Source of the DNA: JAITMY01 sp031549685
Lineage (GTDB): Bacteria > Bacteroidota > Bacteroidia > Bacteroidales > UBA932
Direction: 5' to 3'
DNA length: 64,000 nt
Assembly (NCBI GenBank): GCA_031549685.1
Contig: JAVBPG010000010.1
Location: 11,406-75,405 of the forward strand
Each line of letters begins with the position of its first letter. The stretch's first letter is position 1. Made by a program: the position numbers and the translations under genes. Below the pieces are notes generated by a model. That model was given only the letters and a program-made list of their open reading frames with translations. It did not search any database and was not told the origin of the DNA. This document shows, piece after piece, positions 43,003 through 50,893 of the stretch.

Positions 43003-44250
43003 ATGGATATTTTTGATAAGCTGCTTAAAAACTTTGGGCCGCTGGGTAAGTACGCCGACCAGGCCGATGGTTATTACATGTTCCCCAAGCTCGAGGGCCC
43101 CATTGGCCCCCGCATGATGTTCAACGGCAAGGAGCGCCTTACGTGGAGTTTGAATAACTACCTGGGCTTAGCCAACCACCCCGAGGTGCGCGAAACCGAT
43201 GCGCAGGCGGCTAAGGATTGGGGGCTGGCCTACCCCATGGGCGCCCGCATGATGACCGGGCAAACAAAATATCACGAGCAGCTGGAGCGGGAGCTGGCCG
43301 AGTACGTGCACAAGGAGTCGGCCTACCTGTTCAACTTCGGCTACCAGGGCATGGTTTCTACCATCGATGCGCTGGTGGACCGCAACGATGTGATTGTGTA
43401 TGATGCCGAGGCGCACGCCTGCATTATCGACGGTATGCGCCTGCACATAGGCAAGCGCTTTGTGTTTAGGCACAACGATATGGAGTCGTGCGAAAAGCAG
43501 CTGGAGCGCGCCACCAAGATTGTGGAGCAAACCGGCGGCGGCATTCTGGTAATTACCGAGGGCGTGTACGGCATGACCGGCAACCAGGGTAACCTGAAGG
43601 GCATTGTGGAGCTCAAAAAGAAGTATAAGTTCCGCCTGCTGGTGGACGACGCGCACGGCGTGGGCACCATGCCCGGCGGCAACACGGGCACCCTGCAGGG
43701 CGTACAGGATGAGGTGGATTTATACTTTGCCACCTTTGCAAAATCCTTCGCGCTGATTGGCGGCTTTATTTCGGGCCCCAAGGAAATTATCCGCTACCTC
43801 CGCTTCAACCTCCGCTCGCAAATTTACGCCAAGTCGCTGCCCATGCCCATTGTTATCGGCGCGCTAAAGAGGCTGGAGCTGATGAGGAACCACCCCGAGT
43901 ACCGCGACCACCTGTGGACGGTGGTCAACGCCCTGCAAAGCGGCCTTCGGGAGAACGGCTTTAACATCGGCACCACCACCTCGCCCGTAACGCCCGTTAT
44001 GCTCAACGGCACGGTGGACGAGGCCACCAACCTTACGCACGACCTGCGCGAGAACTTCAACGTGTTCTGCTCAATTGTAACGTATCCCGTTGTTCCAAAG
44101 GGTGTTATCCTGCTCCGCCTGATTCCCACCGCCGCGCACTCGCTCGAGGATGTGAAATACACGCTTAACGCGTTTTGCTCGGTGAAGGATAAGCTTACAT
44201 CCGGCGAATATGCTAAAATGCAGTTTAAGGATGCAAGAAGTGTGCAGTAG
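43003..44250 (+). CDS. Alpha-oxoamine synthase family PLP enzyme (SPT/KBL-like; possible cysteate acyltransferase)
   Basis: A 415-residue fold-type I PLP enzyme that condenses an amino acid with an acyl-CoA and releases CO2. Motifs are NNYLGLANHPEV (~51-62), GARMMTGQTKYHEQLE (~80-95), the DDAHGVG cofactor motif (215-221) and Lys247 in FAKSFALIGG. The start at 43003 is chosen for MDIFDKLLKNFGPLG, the conserved N-terminus. Candidates are serine palmitoyltransferase (sphingolipids), 2-amino-3-ketobutyrate CoA ligase, or the cysteate acyltransferase of Bacteroidota sulfonolipids. The sequence alone does not decide. It has no neighbours of one pathway. Confidence 0.83.
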   Translation: MDIFDKLLKNFGPLGKYADQADGYYMFPKLEGPIGPRMMFNGKERLTWSLNNYLGLANHPEVRETDAQAAKDWGLAYPMGARMMTGQTKYHEQLERELAEYVHKESAYLFNFGYQGMVSTIDALVDRNDVIVYDAEAHACIIDGMRLHIGKRFVFRHNDMESCEKQLERATKIVEQTGGGILVITEGVYGMTGNQGNLKGIVELKKKYKFRLLVDDAHGVGTMPGGNTGTLQGVQDEVDLYFATFAKSFALIGGFISGPKEIIRYLRFNLRSQIYAKSLPMPIVIGALKRLELMRNHPEYRDHLWTVVNALQSGLRENGFNIGTTTSPVTPVMLNGTVDEATNLTHDLRENFNVFCSIVTYPVVPKGVILLRLIPTAAHSLEDVKYTLNAFCSVKDKLTSGEYAKMQFKDARSVQ

Positions 44251-44270
44251 AGTTGAATCTAGCCACTAAC

Positions 44271-44417
44271 TTCATTGCCGTCGGTTTTAACCGACGGTAA
44301 AAATGGCAAGAGATGTAAAGCGCGCGGAGCAAGTGTTTCCCTTGAAAAAACACCTGTGCTCCGCGCGCCATTATTCTGGGCTATCCGTATTCCGTCAGCT
44401 AAAGCTGACGGCAATGA
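44271..44417. repeat. Composite palindromic element with 12-bp terminal inverted repeats
   Basis: Perfect ends TTCATTGCCGTC (44271-44282) and GACGGCAATGAA (44406-44417). Inside are hairpins CCGTCGGTT/AACCGACGG (44278-44297) and CCGTCAGC/GCTGACGG (44392-44411), and a central palindrome GCGCGCGGAGCA ... TGCTCCGCGCGC (44320-44368). It fills the gap between two convergent genes and is MITE-like in form. Confidence 0.8.
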
Positions 44418-44427
44418 AAAAGAGGTG

Positions 44428-44805
44428 CTACTTATCCGAGTACAACCCGACTCTGTTTCCTTCGCTGTCTAAAAATAGCGCGAAGTAACCTCTTCCCTCC
44501 GCTTCAATCTTTGTTTTCGGACGAACAATTTTTCCTCCGTTTTTCAGAATGGCAGATACCGCTGCCTCCATGTTTTCCACGTTGAAGTGAATTAGCGTAC
44601 CATCAGCCGACGGACGAAACTCGTTTTGCCAATCCCACGAAATGGCACCGGGGCATTCATCGCCTTGAGTTGGGAAGAATGACATTTTTTCATTCTCTCC
44701 GCAATCCATATTGGCTAATTTTACTCCTAATACAGCCTCGTAGAATTTTACGGCCCTGTTGAAATCCATCGCAGGAATTTCGAAAAATGCAATTGTACTT
44801 TTCAT
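44428..44805 (-). CDS. Single-domain VOC (glyoxalase-like) protein
   Basis: A 125-residue VOC protein: STIAFFEIPAMDFNRAVKFYEAVLGV at the N-terminus, the DGTLIHFNVENMEAAVSAI segment and FALFLDSEGNRVGLYS at the end. The start at 44805 gives the usual length for this group (PhnB/bleomycin-resistance-like enzymes). A longer frame would add 17 residues and cross towards the promoter. No substrate is indicated. It is single and convergent with the alpha-oxoamine synthase gene. Confidence 0.85.
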   Translation of the reverse strand: MKSTIAFFEIPAMDFNRAVKFYEAVLGVKLANMDCGENEKMSFFPTQGDECPGAISWDWQNEFRPSADGTLIHFNVENMEAAVSAILKNGGKIVRPKTKIEAEGRGYFALFLDSEGNRVGLYSDK

Positions 44806-44853
44806 CTCTGATTTGTTTTTTAGTTGAACAATAAATTCGTCAATTGACAAATA

Positions 44854-44861
44854 CAAAAATA
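44854..44861 (-). promoter_or_regulatory. -7 box of the VOC gene
   Basis: Minus strand TATTTTTG, ~49 bases before the ATG at 44805. Confidence 0.45.
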
Positions 44862-45052
44862 GAGATGGGATTGGAGGTGTGATTGGATAAAAAGGACTAC
44901 TTTTTCTTTGTCACTTTGATCCTTATTCTGTCTGGCTAACGGGCGCTAATACTCAAGGCTAAGAGAGTGCAAGTGGGTGGATAACCCTCGCACAAGCCCG
45001 TGTGAATCGCTGAGAGAATACAGTTGTGGTTTTTTTGATGGCCAAAAGTTAA

Positions 45053-45847
45053 TTACGAAAAGTAATCAGAATAAGGCGCGCAAGTGGCTATATATTCGCT
45101 TGGCGTATACCCCGAAAAAACTTTGAATTCCTTAATGAGGTGCGGCTGGTCGTAAAAACCACATTCGTACGCCAGCTGCGTAAGGCTTATCTGTGGTTGA
45201 CACTGCAAGGTGTATAGCGCTCGTTGAAAACGTATGATGCGAAGAAAATCTTTTGGGTTAGCGCCAACATATTCAGCAAATATCCGCTTAAACTGTTTGT
45301 AGCTGAGGCAACAAATCTGTGCTAACTTCTCTATATTACTTTCTCCTTGGGTTACGGCTTCCACAGCCGCCGCCATGCGCTGGTGGTTGTGGGTTTTGCT
45401 AACGCAAAGCCGGTGGTATAAATAAGTTTCAATTAGCCCGACGCATTGCAGATTGTTACTTGCGTATAGTAGCTGATCTTGCAATTCGCGTAGCGCAATA
45501 TCGCCCATATCGTTTATTGCAATGGTAGCATCATGAAATTCGCTTATGGGCATGGAGAAAAACGCCTTTGCGCCGTGGGGATGAAAGACAACACAAATCA
45601 TATCTACCGCGCCTGTTTGTACAAGGTCGGTATAGCCAACCGATTGCCCGCCGATAAATGCTTGGGGTTGAAGACCTCCCTGTGAGTTAGACAGCATCAG
45701 ACTTGCCCGGTGAAAGACAAGGCTTGTGCTGCCGGTTGGAATAATACGTTGATTGGGTTGGGTGAGATCGCTCGTTTTCAAAAACCAGTATTGCTTAACG
45801 TAGGGTGCAAGCAGCGGCGACGGTTTTATGATTTGAAACTCCTCCAT
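45053..45847 (-). CDS. AraC-family transcriptional regulator
   Basis: A 264-residue regulator. The N-terminal part (~1-150, IIKPSPLLAPYVKQYWFLK; RIIPTGSTSLVFH) is the DUF6597/AraC cupin-like sensor type. The C-terminal AraC domain (~155-255) has two helix-turn-helices: IEKLAQICCLSYKQFKRIFAEYVGANPKDFLRI and LTQLAYECGFYDQPHLIKEFKVFSGYTPSEY (cited as regions). The target is unknown. It lies between a VOC gene and threonine synthase, all minus strand, but has its own -7 box. Confidence 0.9.
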   Translation of the reverse strand: MEEFQIIKPSPLLAPYVKQYWFLKTSDLTQPNQRIIPTGSTSLVFHRASLMLSNSQGGLQPQAFIGGQSVGYTDLVQTGAVDMICVVFHPHGAKAFFSMPISEFHDATIAINDMGDIALRELQDQLLYASNNLQCVGLIETYLYHRLCVSKTHNHQRMAAAVEAVTQGESNIEKLAQICCLSYKQFKRIFAEYVGANPKDFLRIIRFQRALYTLQCQPQISLTQLAYECGFYDQPHLIKEFKVFSGYTPSEYIATCAPYSDYFS

Positions 45848-45874
45848 GTTTTTACTTCTTACTTTCGTAAAAAG

Positions 45875-45882
45875 CAAAGTTA
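45875..45882 (-). promoter_or_regulatory. -7 box of the AraC regulator gene
   Basis: Minus strand TAACTTTG, 28 bases before the chosen ATG at 45847. It overlaps the longer reading frame and so supports the shorter start. Confidence 0.5.
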
Positions 45883-45945
45883 GTAAAATCAGGAGTTTTC
45901 AGGCTTGTAAAAAACGGACATTGTTACACAACTCTCATTGATAAT

Positions 45946-45977
45946 GAGATTGCTTCGTCGTTCCTCCTCGCAATGAC
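45946..45977. repeat. Half-copy of the GTCATTGCGAGG repeat
   Basis: GAGATTGCTTCGTCGTTCCT followed by CCTCGCAATGAC is one arm of the dispersed repeat. It lies just downstream of the threonine synthase stop codon. Confidence 0.7.
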
Positions 45978-45986
45978 GCTTTAAGG

Positions 45987-47300
45987 TTACTCCATCATTT
46001 TTTTTGCCAGCATTTCGCGGAGCGTAGCCCTGTCAAAGCGCTTGCACTCGTCCACCGAGGCCACGCTCTCCTCGGTGTAGTTCATTTCGGTGAGCAGCTC
46101 GGGCGCGCGGCCAATGCCCTCGCCGATGTTGAGCAGCACCACCTCGCCGTTGTTAATTTGCTTTTCTTTCAGCGCCTGAATAAAGCCCAGTACGGCGGTG
46201 GCCGCGGCCGGGCCAATGGCTACCACCTGCTCGTAGGCCACCCAGCGGGTAACGTCCACCAGCCGGCGCTCGGCAATCTCCAGCATTTCGCCCTCCGATT
46301 TTTTGACTAAGTCGGCCACTACGGGGTACGAAGCCGGATTGCCCGTAGCCAGCGTGGGCACTTTGGTTACGGGGTTTTCAATCACCGGGTATTTTGTTTT
46401 CCAACCTTCGGGAAAACCTGCGGCTTTAGCCTGTTGCCAGGCCTGGTACATGGGTGAGCAGCCGTCGGGTTGAACGAGCAAAAAGCGCGGCAGCTTTTTT
46501 ATCAGGTCCAGCTCCTTTGTTTCGCGAAATGCTTTTTCGATGGAAATCGGGCCGGTGCCGCCGCTCAGCGCCTGGATATATACGGTGGGAAATTCCGGCA
46601 GGTAGCGCAGCCAGTCGAACACCTGCGTGCGCTTGGCCTCCACGCGCAGCGGGTCGGTGTTGCCGCCGGTCATGAGTATGCCGTAGCGGGCCGAGTAGTC
46701 GGCGGCCACCTTTTTTGCCAGGGCGTAATCGCCCTTTACGCGAAAAACTTTCTCGCCGTAGCAGCTCACGCCCGCGCTGTTGAGCGCCAGCGCGTCCTGC
46801 GGAATAAAGGCCGAGAGCGAAACGCCGGCCTTGGCCATGTAGTAGGCAAAGGCGTTGGCCACGTTGCCCGTGCTGGCTACGATGTACTCGCTGCGCCCGG
46901 CCTCCTTGAGCACGGCGGCGGCCAGCATGGCGCCGGGGTCTTTGAAGGAGCCCGTGGCGTAGTGCTCGTCGTTACGGAAGGCGTGAACCTTGCAGTCAAC
47001 GCCAAAATTCTGCTTGGCAAATTGTTCCAGGAACTCCCACCGGTCGAGCGACAGGCGGGGTTCGGGTGCGCTCACCATATTTTTGCAATCGCTGAGCGGC
47101 AAAAAATCGAAGTAGTGCCAGATGGAAAAATCCGTGCGGTTTTTGTCGTAAATCAGCTCCTTCAGCCGCCGGTAGTCCGTGCTGTAGCTTACCTCTACTC
47201 GATTTTTCTTGCATATCGGACAGGCTTGTCCGGCGTTAAACCATTCGGTAAAATCGCTAAATGTTTTTCCGCAGGCGGTGCAGGTGAGGGTGTATTTCAT
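45987..47300 (-). CDS. thrC: Threonine synthase (PLP-dependent)
   Basis: Converts O-phosphohomoserine to threonine. The 437-residue protein has an N-terminal zinc-ribbon-like segment (Cys7, Cys10, Cys27, Cys30: CTAC, CPIC), the PLP lysine Lys120 in GSFKDPG, the ASTGNVANAFAYY substrate loop (~142-154), and ALSGGTGPISIEKAF (~244). The C-terminal segment has GNPASYPVV and LLNIGEGIGRAPEL. The zinc-ribbon type N-terminus is found in several cyanobacterial/Bacteroidota-like ThrC enzymes. Related PLP lyases (for example cysteate synthase) share the fold, so the reaction carries some uncertainty. Confidence 0.8.
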   Translation of the reverse strand: MKYTLTCTACGKTFSDFTEWFNAGQACPICKKNRVEVSYSTDYRRLKELIYDKNRTDFSIWHYFDFLPLSDCKNMVSAPEPRLSLDRWEFLEQFAKQNFGVDCKVHAFRNDEHYATGSFKDPGAMLAAAVLKEAGRSEYIVASTGNVANAFAYYMAKAGVSLSAFIPQDALALNSAGVSCYGEKVFRVKGDYALAKKVAADYSARYGILMTGGNTDPLRVEAKRTQVFDWLRYLPEFPTVYIQALSGGTGPISIEKAFRETKELDLIKKLPRFLLVQPDGCSPMYQAWQQAKAAGFPEGWKTKYPVIENPVTKVPTLATGNPASYPVVADLVKKSEGEMLEIAERRLVDVTRWVAYEQVVAIGPAAATAVLGFIQALKEKQINNGEVVLLNIGEGIGRAPELLTEMNYTEESVASVDECKRFDRATLREMLAKKMME

Positions 47301-47341
47301 GGCTGATTGTTAATTCTCAATTTTTAATTCTCAATTCTCAA

Positions 47342-49147
47342 CTATTTTTTCATTTGCTCCGCCACCACCTCTGCTATGTCCTTTACGGTGGTAAGATTCA
47401 AATCGCCGAAGGTTTTTTTGCAGGCGGGGCAGGAGGTTACCAGGCAATCGGGTTGGGCGCCGGCGGTCATTTTCAGCATGGCGTCCTCGGCTATCAGGCG
47501 GCGCTTCCTGAAGGGCATGGACTCGGTGGCAATGCTGCCGCCGCAGCACAGCGCGTCTTTGCCATCGTATGGGGTGGCCAGGAGGTTGCTTATTGCCCCT
47601 AAAATCCTGCGCGGCTGCTCGTACACGCCGCTGTGCCGGCCGAGCTCGCACGAGTCGTGGAATACTACCTTTTGCCCGCCCCGGCTCAGCTGCAACTTTC
47701 CTGCGTCCATCAGTTCGGCAATGTACTCGGTGTGGTGCAGCACGGGGATGTTGAGCCGGTAGGTGTCCTTGAAAACCTTGTAGCAAATGGGACAGGAGGT
47801 AACCATGCGCCTGGCGCCCGAGGCGTTTATCAGCGCGGTATTTTTGGCCACCAGCGCCTGCGCCGTTTGCTCCTCGCCGGCCTGCATCATGGGGCGCCCG
47901 CAGCAAATGGTGCCGTCCTCGTCCATGAAGCTGAATGTATCGCCGGAGGCCAGCAGGATTTTCCGCATGGATTTTTTGATGCCCGGCGTGAGGTGCGTCA
48001 TGCAGCCGGCAAAGTAGAGCACGTCGGCGTTGGCGGGCCTGGCCTCCACCTTTTGCAGGTAGCCGTACTGGTTCTCGGAGCGTAAATCCTGCGTAAGGTT
48101 TTTTACGTTTTGCTTCAGCTTCACGGAGTTTATTCCCACGGGGCAGGCCTGCACGCAGCGGTCGCACATGAGGCAGTAGGAGGCGTTGCTGCGCGCCTGC
48201 TCGTAGTTCCACCAGCGGATGTTGCGCGTAAAGTTCACGGTGGCGTTGTCGCGCATGCGTGCCGCCGAAATCATTTGGCAGGGGTCGAGGCAGAGGCCGC
48301 AGCGCGAGCACGAAAAAATTTCCACCTTGGCGTAGCCCGCGTTCTTGCTCTGCTCCCTGATGCCCGCGTTGCGCATGAGTATGAGCAGCACCTCCGACAG
48401 GATGTGCGTGAACCTTGACCAGGGCAGGGAAACGAAGAATACCGCCAGGCAGCAGGAGTAGGCCCACCAGATGGGGAGCATGAGGTTTTCGTTGGCCAGA
48501 AAGACGTTGAAATTCTCAAAAATCATGCTGAAGCCGCGCGTGAGAAAGCTGCCGCCGCTGATTTCGGAGGTAAAACTTTCGGCCAAAAAGCGGAGCGGAA
48601 AAATGCACCACAGCGCGAGCACGGCAAGCTGGTCGTTCCACTTGAGCTTGGTGGTGCGCTTCATGCCGAATGTTTTTTTGCGGAAGCGCTTGACGACGGC
48701 CAGCGCCACGCCCGACAGCACGAAGAGCAGAAAGAAATCCATGAGGAAGAAGAAGAGCGCCCCGCGCAGCGTTTCGCCCGCCTCCATCATAAAGTAGCGG
48801 AAAAAAATGGGGAAGTAGGGTAGGTTGAGGCGGTGCGGGCAAAAGAAAAACACCTCCAGGTGCCCCAGCACAATGAGCATGAACCAGCCGAAGGCGAGGC
48901 TGGTGTGCATGTAGCCCAGCACCCAGTTTTTACGCCATATTTTTACGTGAAAAAGGCAGTCGGCAAAAACATCCTTTACGGAGGTGAAGATTTTCCAGGA
49001 GAAAAAGTGCATGCCCAGCTTCTTCTTGTCGGCCAGGGGGAGCGACTTGAACACGCGCGCAACCGATACGGCAAGCCAGGTCAGCACAAATATGAGCCCG
49101 AAGGTGTAGGGTAGTACAAAGGGGGCGTAGCTAAATCTTTCTATCAT
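47342..49147 (-). CDS. Membrane cytochrome b / HdrD-like fusion: NarI-type domain, 2x[4Fe-4S], two CCG domains
   Basis: A 601-residue fusion. The N-terminal half (~1-265) has about five membrane segments with conserved histidines (YMHTSLAFGW, LGHLEVFF), as in NarI/DsrM-like quinol-linked cytochrome b subunits. A ferredoxin part follows: CSRCGLCLDPC (~280) and CLMCDRCVQACP (~320). Two CCG domains follow: the first Cys ... CCGRP ... CPIC (~385-465), the second Cys ... CCGG ... CPAC (~500-585). This is the HdrD/DsrK plus HdrE/DsrM arrangement in one chain. It probably links membrane quinone to the soluble HdrABC-like parts encoded upstream. It overlaps the preceding gene by 17 bases. Confidence 0.85.
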   Translation of the reverse strand: MIERFSYAPFVLPYTFGLIFVLTWLAVSVARVFKSLPLADKKKLGMHFFSWKIFTSVKDVFADCLFHVKIWRKNWVLGYMHTSLAFGWFMLIVLGHLEVFFFCPHRLNLPYFPIFFRYFMMEAGETLRGALFFFLMDFFLLFVLSGVALAVVKRFRKKTFGMKRTTKLKWNDQLAVLALWCIFPLRFLAESFTSEISGGSFLTRGFSMIFENFNVFLANENLMLPIWWAYSCCLAVFFVSLPWSRFTHILSEVLLILMRNAGIREQSKNAGYAKVEIFSCSRCGLCLDPCQMISAARMRDNATVNFTRNIRWWNYEQARSNASYCLMCDRCVQACPVGINSVKLKQNVKNLTQDLRSENQYGYLQKVEARPANADVLYFAGCMTHLTPGIKKSMRKILLASGDTFSFMDEDGTICCGRPMMQAGEEQTAQALVAKNTALINASGARRMVTSCPICYKVFKDTYRLNIPVLHHTEYIAELMDAGKLQLSRGGQKVVFHDSCELGRHSGVYEQPRRILGAISNLLATPYDGKDALCCGGSIATESMPFRKRRLIAEDAMLKMTAGAQPDCLVTSCPACKKTFGDLNLTTVKDIAEVVAEQMKK

Positions 49148-49514
49148 CGGTAGCCTGTAGTTTGTCGGTTAGCTGATTTTTTGCGGCAGGCTGCCTGAGC
49201 AGCTTGCTTACTTGCAGCACAACGTTGCGCGTGCTCACCCCCTTGGGGCACACCATTTGGCACTTGCCGCAAAGCATGCAGCGGGTGATGATGTCGCGCA
49301 GCGGGGCGAGCTCGCCCCGTTTGGCCATGAGCTGTATTTTGCGCAGGTTGTACTCCGTAAAGTTTCCCGCGGAGCAGGTGGCGGTGCACGACCCGCACGA
49401 TATGCAGAAGGCGAAGCTGTGCTCGCGCTTCAGTATTTCCTTGGCAAAGCTCCTGTCGGCGGTGTCTAAGTTCACCACGCCGCTATCCAACTTTGTATAT
49501 CCGAATTTGTTCAT
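49131..49514 (-). CDS. HdrC-like 2x[4Fe-4S] ferredoxin protein
   Basis: A 127-residue electron carrier with two clusters, CISCGSCTATCSAG (~37-50) and CMLCGKCQMVCPKG (~80-93), in the HdrC-type spacing. Short basic tail. It is the fourth gene of the Hdr-like operon, overlapping the membrane fusion gene by 17 bases, so the two are co-translated. It is smaller than the first HdrC-type gene (225 residues) and probably passes electrons to the membrane subunit. Confidence 0.85.
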   Translation of the reverse strand: MNKFGYTKLDSGVVNLDTADRSFAKEILKREHSFAFCISCGSCTATCSAGNFTEYNLRKIQLMAKRGELAPLRDIITRCMLCGKCQMVCPKGVSTRNVVLQVSKLLRQPAAKNQLTDKLQATDDRKI

Positions 49515-49541
49515 TGTAGGTATTGCTTCTCGTCCTTTTTT

Positions 49542-49605
49542 GTCATTGCGTGCTTGACCCGCAATCCCTCTGATTTAGGAGATCCCGTGTCAAGCACGGG
49601 ATGAC
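49542..49605. repeat. GTCATTGCG palindromic repeat (variant)
   Basis: GTCATTGCGTGCTTGACCCG (from 49542) faces CGTGTCAAGCACGGGATGAC (ending 49605). It lies between the HdrA-like and HdrC-like genes within the operon. Confidence 0.8.
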
Positions 49606-49645
49606 AACACTGTATATAGCAAACCCTAACAGGGTTTTAGTAGAT

Positions 49646-50659
49646 TTACTTCATTAAATACGCCAGCACCTCTGCCGCTGCGGCGCGCGCGTCGGCGAGC
49701 GTTTCGGGGATGGTCTTCGGCCCGGTGCAGGTGCCGGCCAGGAACAGCCCCTCGGTGCCCGTAAAGTTGCGCAGGTTGTACTCGTTTTTACCGTTGAAAA
49801 AGCGGTCGCTACCGATTTCTATCCCCATTTTTTTGGCTACCGGAATGCCGCCGCTGCAGGCCTCCATGCCCACCATCAGCACCAGCATGTCCACCGTTAG
49901 CTTCAGGGGCTTGCCCAGCAGCGTGTCCTCGGCCTTTACCAGCAGCTTACCATCTTTGGTTTCTCCGGCCTCCGATAGGCGGCCGCGCACGAACTGCACG
50001 CCGTAGGTGGCTTGCGCCTCGTGGTACATGTCCTCAAAGCGGCGGTCGAACATGCGCAGGTCCATGTAAAAGTTGTACACCTCGGCGTTGGGGTACATTT
50101 CCTTGAGCTCGCAGGCCTGCTTCACGGCCGTAACGCAGCACACCTTGGAGCAGTAGCGGTTGCCCACCTTTTCGTCGCGCGAGCCTACGCAGTGAATGAA
50201 GGTCACGCGCTCGGGCTCCTTGCCGTTGGCGCAGAGCACGCGGTGTTTTTTGAACATCTCCTCCAACTCGGAAGAGGTGATCACGTTGTCGTAAATGCCG
50301 TAGCCGTACTCCTCCTTGCGGCGCGCGTTGAAGGTGTCGAAGCCCGTGGTCATGAGCACGGCGTCGGCGGTAATGCTGTGGTTGTTGGTGAGGGTAATCT
50401 CAAACTCGCTACTTTTTTTCTCCACGTGCTGCACCGATACGCTGCTCAGCACCTCGGCGCGGTTGCCCAGGCCCTCAATGATATCCTGCAGCACCTCCTG
50501 CGCCTTGTCCTGCGTGGGAAAAAGCCTGTCCCACTGCCGCAGATGGCCGCCGAGCTCGCTTTCTTTCTCTATCAGAAAAACCTTCACGCCGGACTTGGTC
50601 AGCTTTGCTGCCGCCTCAATTCCGGCAATTCCGGCTCCTACTATGGCTACGCTTTTCAT
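49646..50659 (-). CDS. HdrA/QmoA-like FAD protein
   Basis: A 337-residue flavoprotein. The FAD Rossmann motif GAGIAGIEAA is at ~7-16, with IEKESELGGHLRQW (~34-47). The HdrA-family cluster region is IHCVGSRDE (~155) followed by YCSKVCCVTAVKQA (~168-181). The second nucleotide region LFLAGTCTGPKTIPETLADA (~306-325) closes the fold. It is much shorter than methanogen HdrA (~650), lacking the extra ferredoxin domains, and is closer to QmoA length. It is the third gene of the Hdr-like operon. Confidence 0.85.
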   Translation of the reverse strand: MKSVAIVGAGIAGIEAAAKLTKSGVKVFLIEKESELGGHLRQWDRLFPTQDKAQEVLQDIIEGLGNRAEVLSSVSVQHVEKKSSEFEITLTNNHSITADAVLMTTGFDTFNARRKEEYGYGIYDNVITSSELEEMFKKHRVLCANGKEPERVTFIHCVGSRDEKVGNRYCSKVCCVTAVKQACELKEMYPNAEVYNFYMDLRMFDRRFEDMYHEAQATYGVQFVRGRLSEAGETKDGKLLVKAEDTLLGKPLKLTVDMLVLMVGMEACSGGIPVAKKMGIEIGSDRFFNGKNEYNLRNFTGTEGLFLAGTCTGPKTIPETLADARAAAAEVLAYLMK

Positions 50660-50754
50660 ATTCTTTTTGTAGTAAAAAACTTTTTTCTTTTACCCCAACT
50701 CCACCAAGGCGGGACTATAGCCGCTGTGGGTTATATTAAGTTTTGCCTTTGAGC

Positions 50755-50840
50755 GTCATTGCGAGGAGGAACGACGAAGCAATCTCTCGTGTTGCGCTAA
50801 CAGCGCAATTAAAAGATTGCCGCGCTTCGCTCGCAATGAC
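50755..50840. repeat. GTCATTGCGAGG palindromic repeat
   Basis: GTCATTGCGAGGAGGAACGA ... (from 50755) faces ...CGCTTCGCTCGCAATGAC (ending 50840). It occupies the gap between the HdrB-like and HdrA-like genes. Confidence 0.82.
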
Positions 50841-50893
50841 GTTCTTGCCCAACGCAGTATGTTATAGCCCCCTTTAGAGGGTTGGGGGTAAGT

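Noticed and set aside
47331..48467. 378-codon minus-strand reading frame
   Set aside because: Frame-shifted shadow of the cytochrome b-CCG fusion gene; Arg/Gly/Ala/His-rich composition and no recognisable domain.
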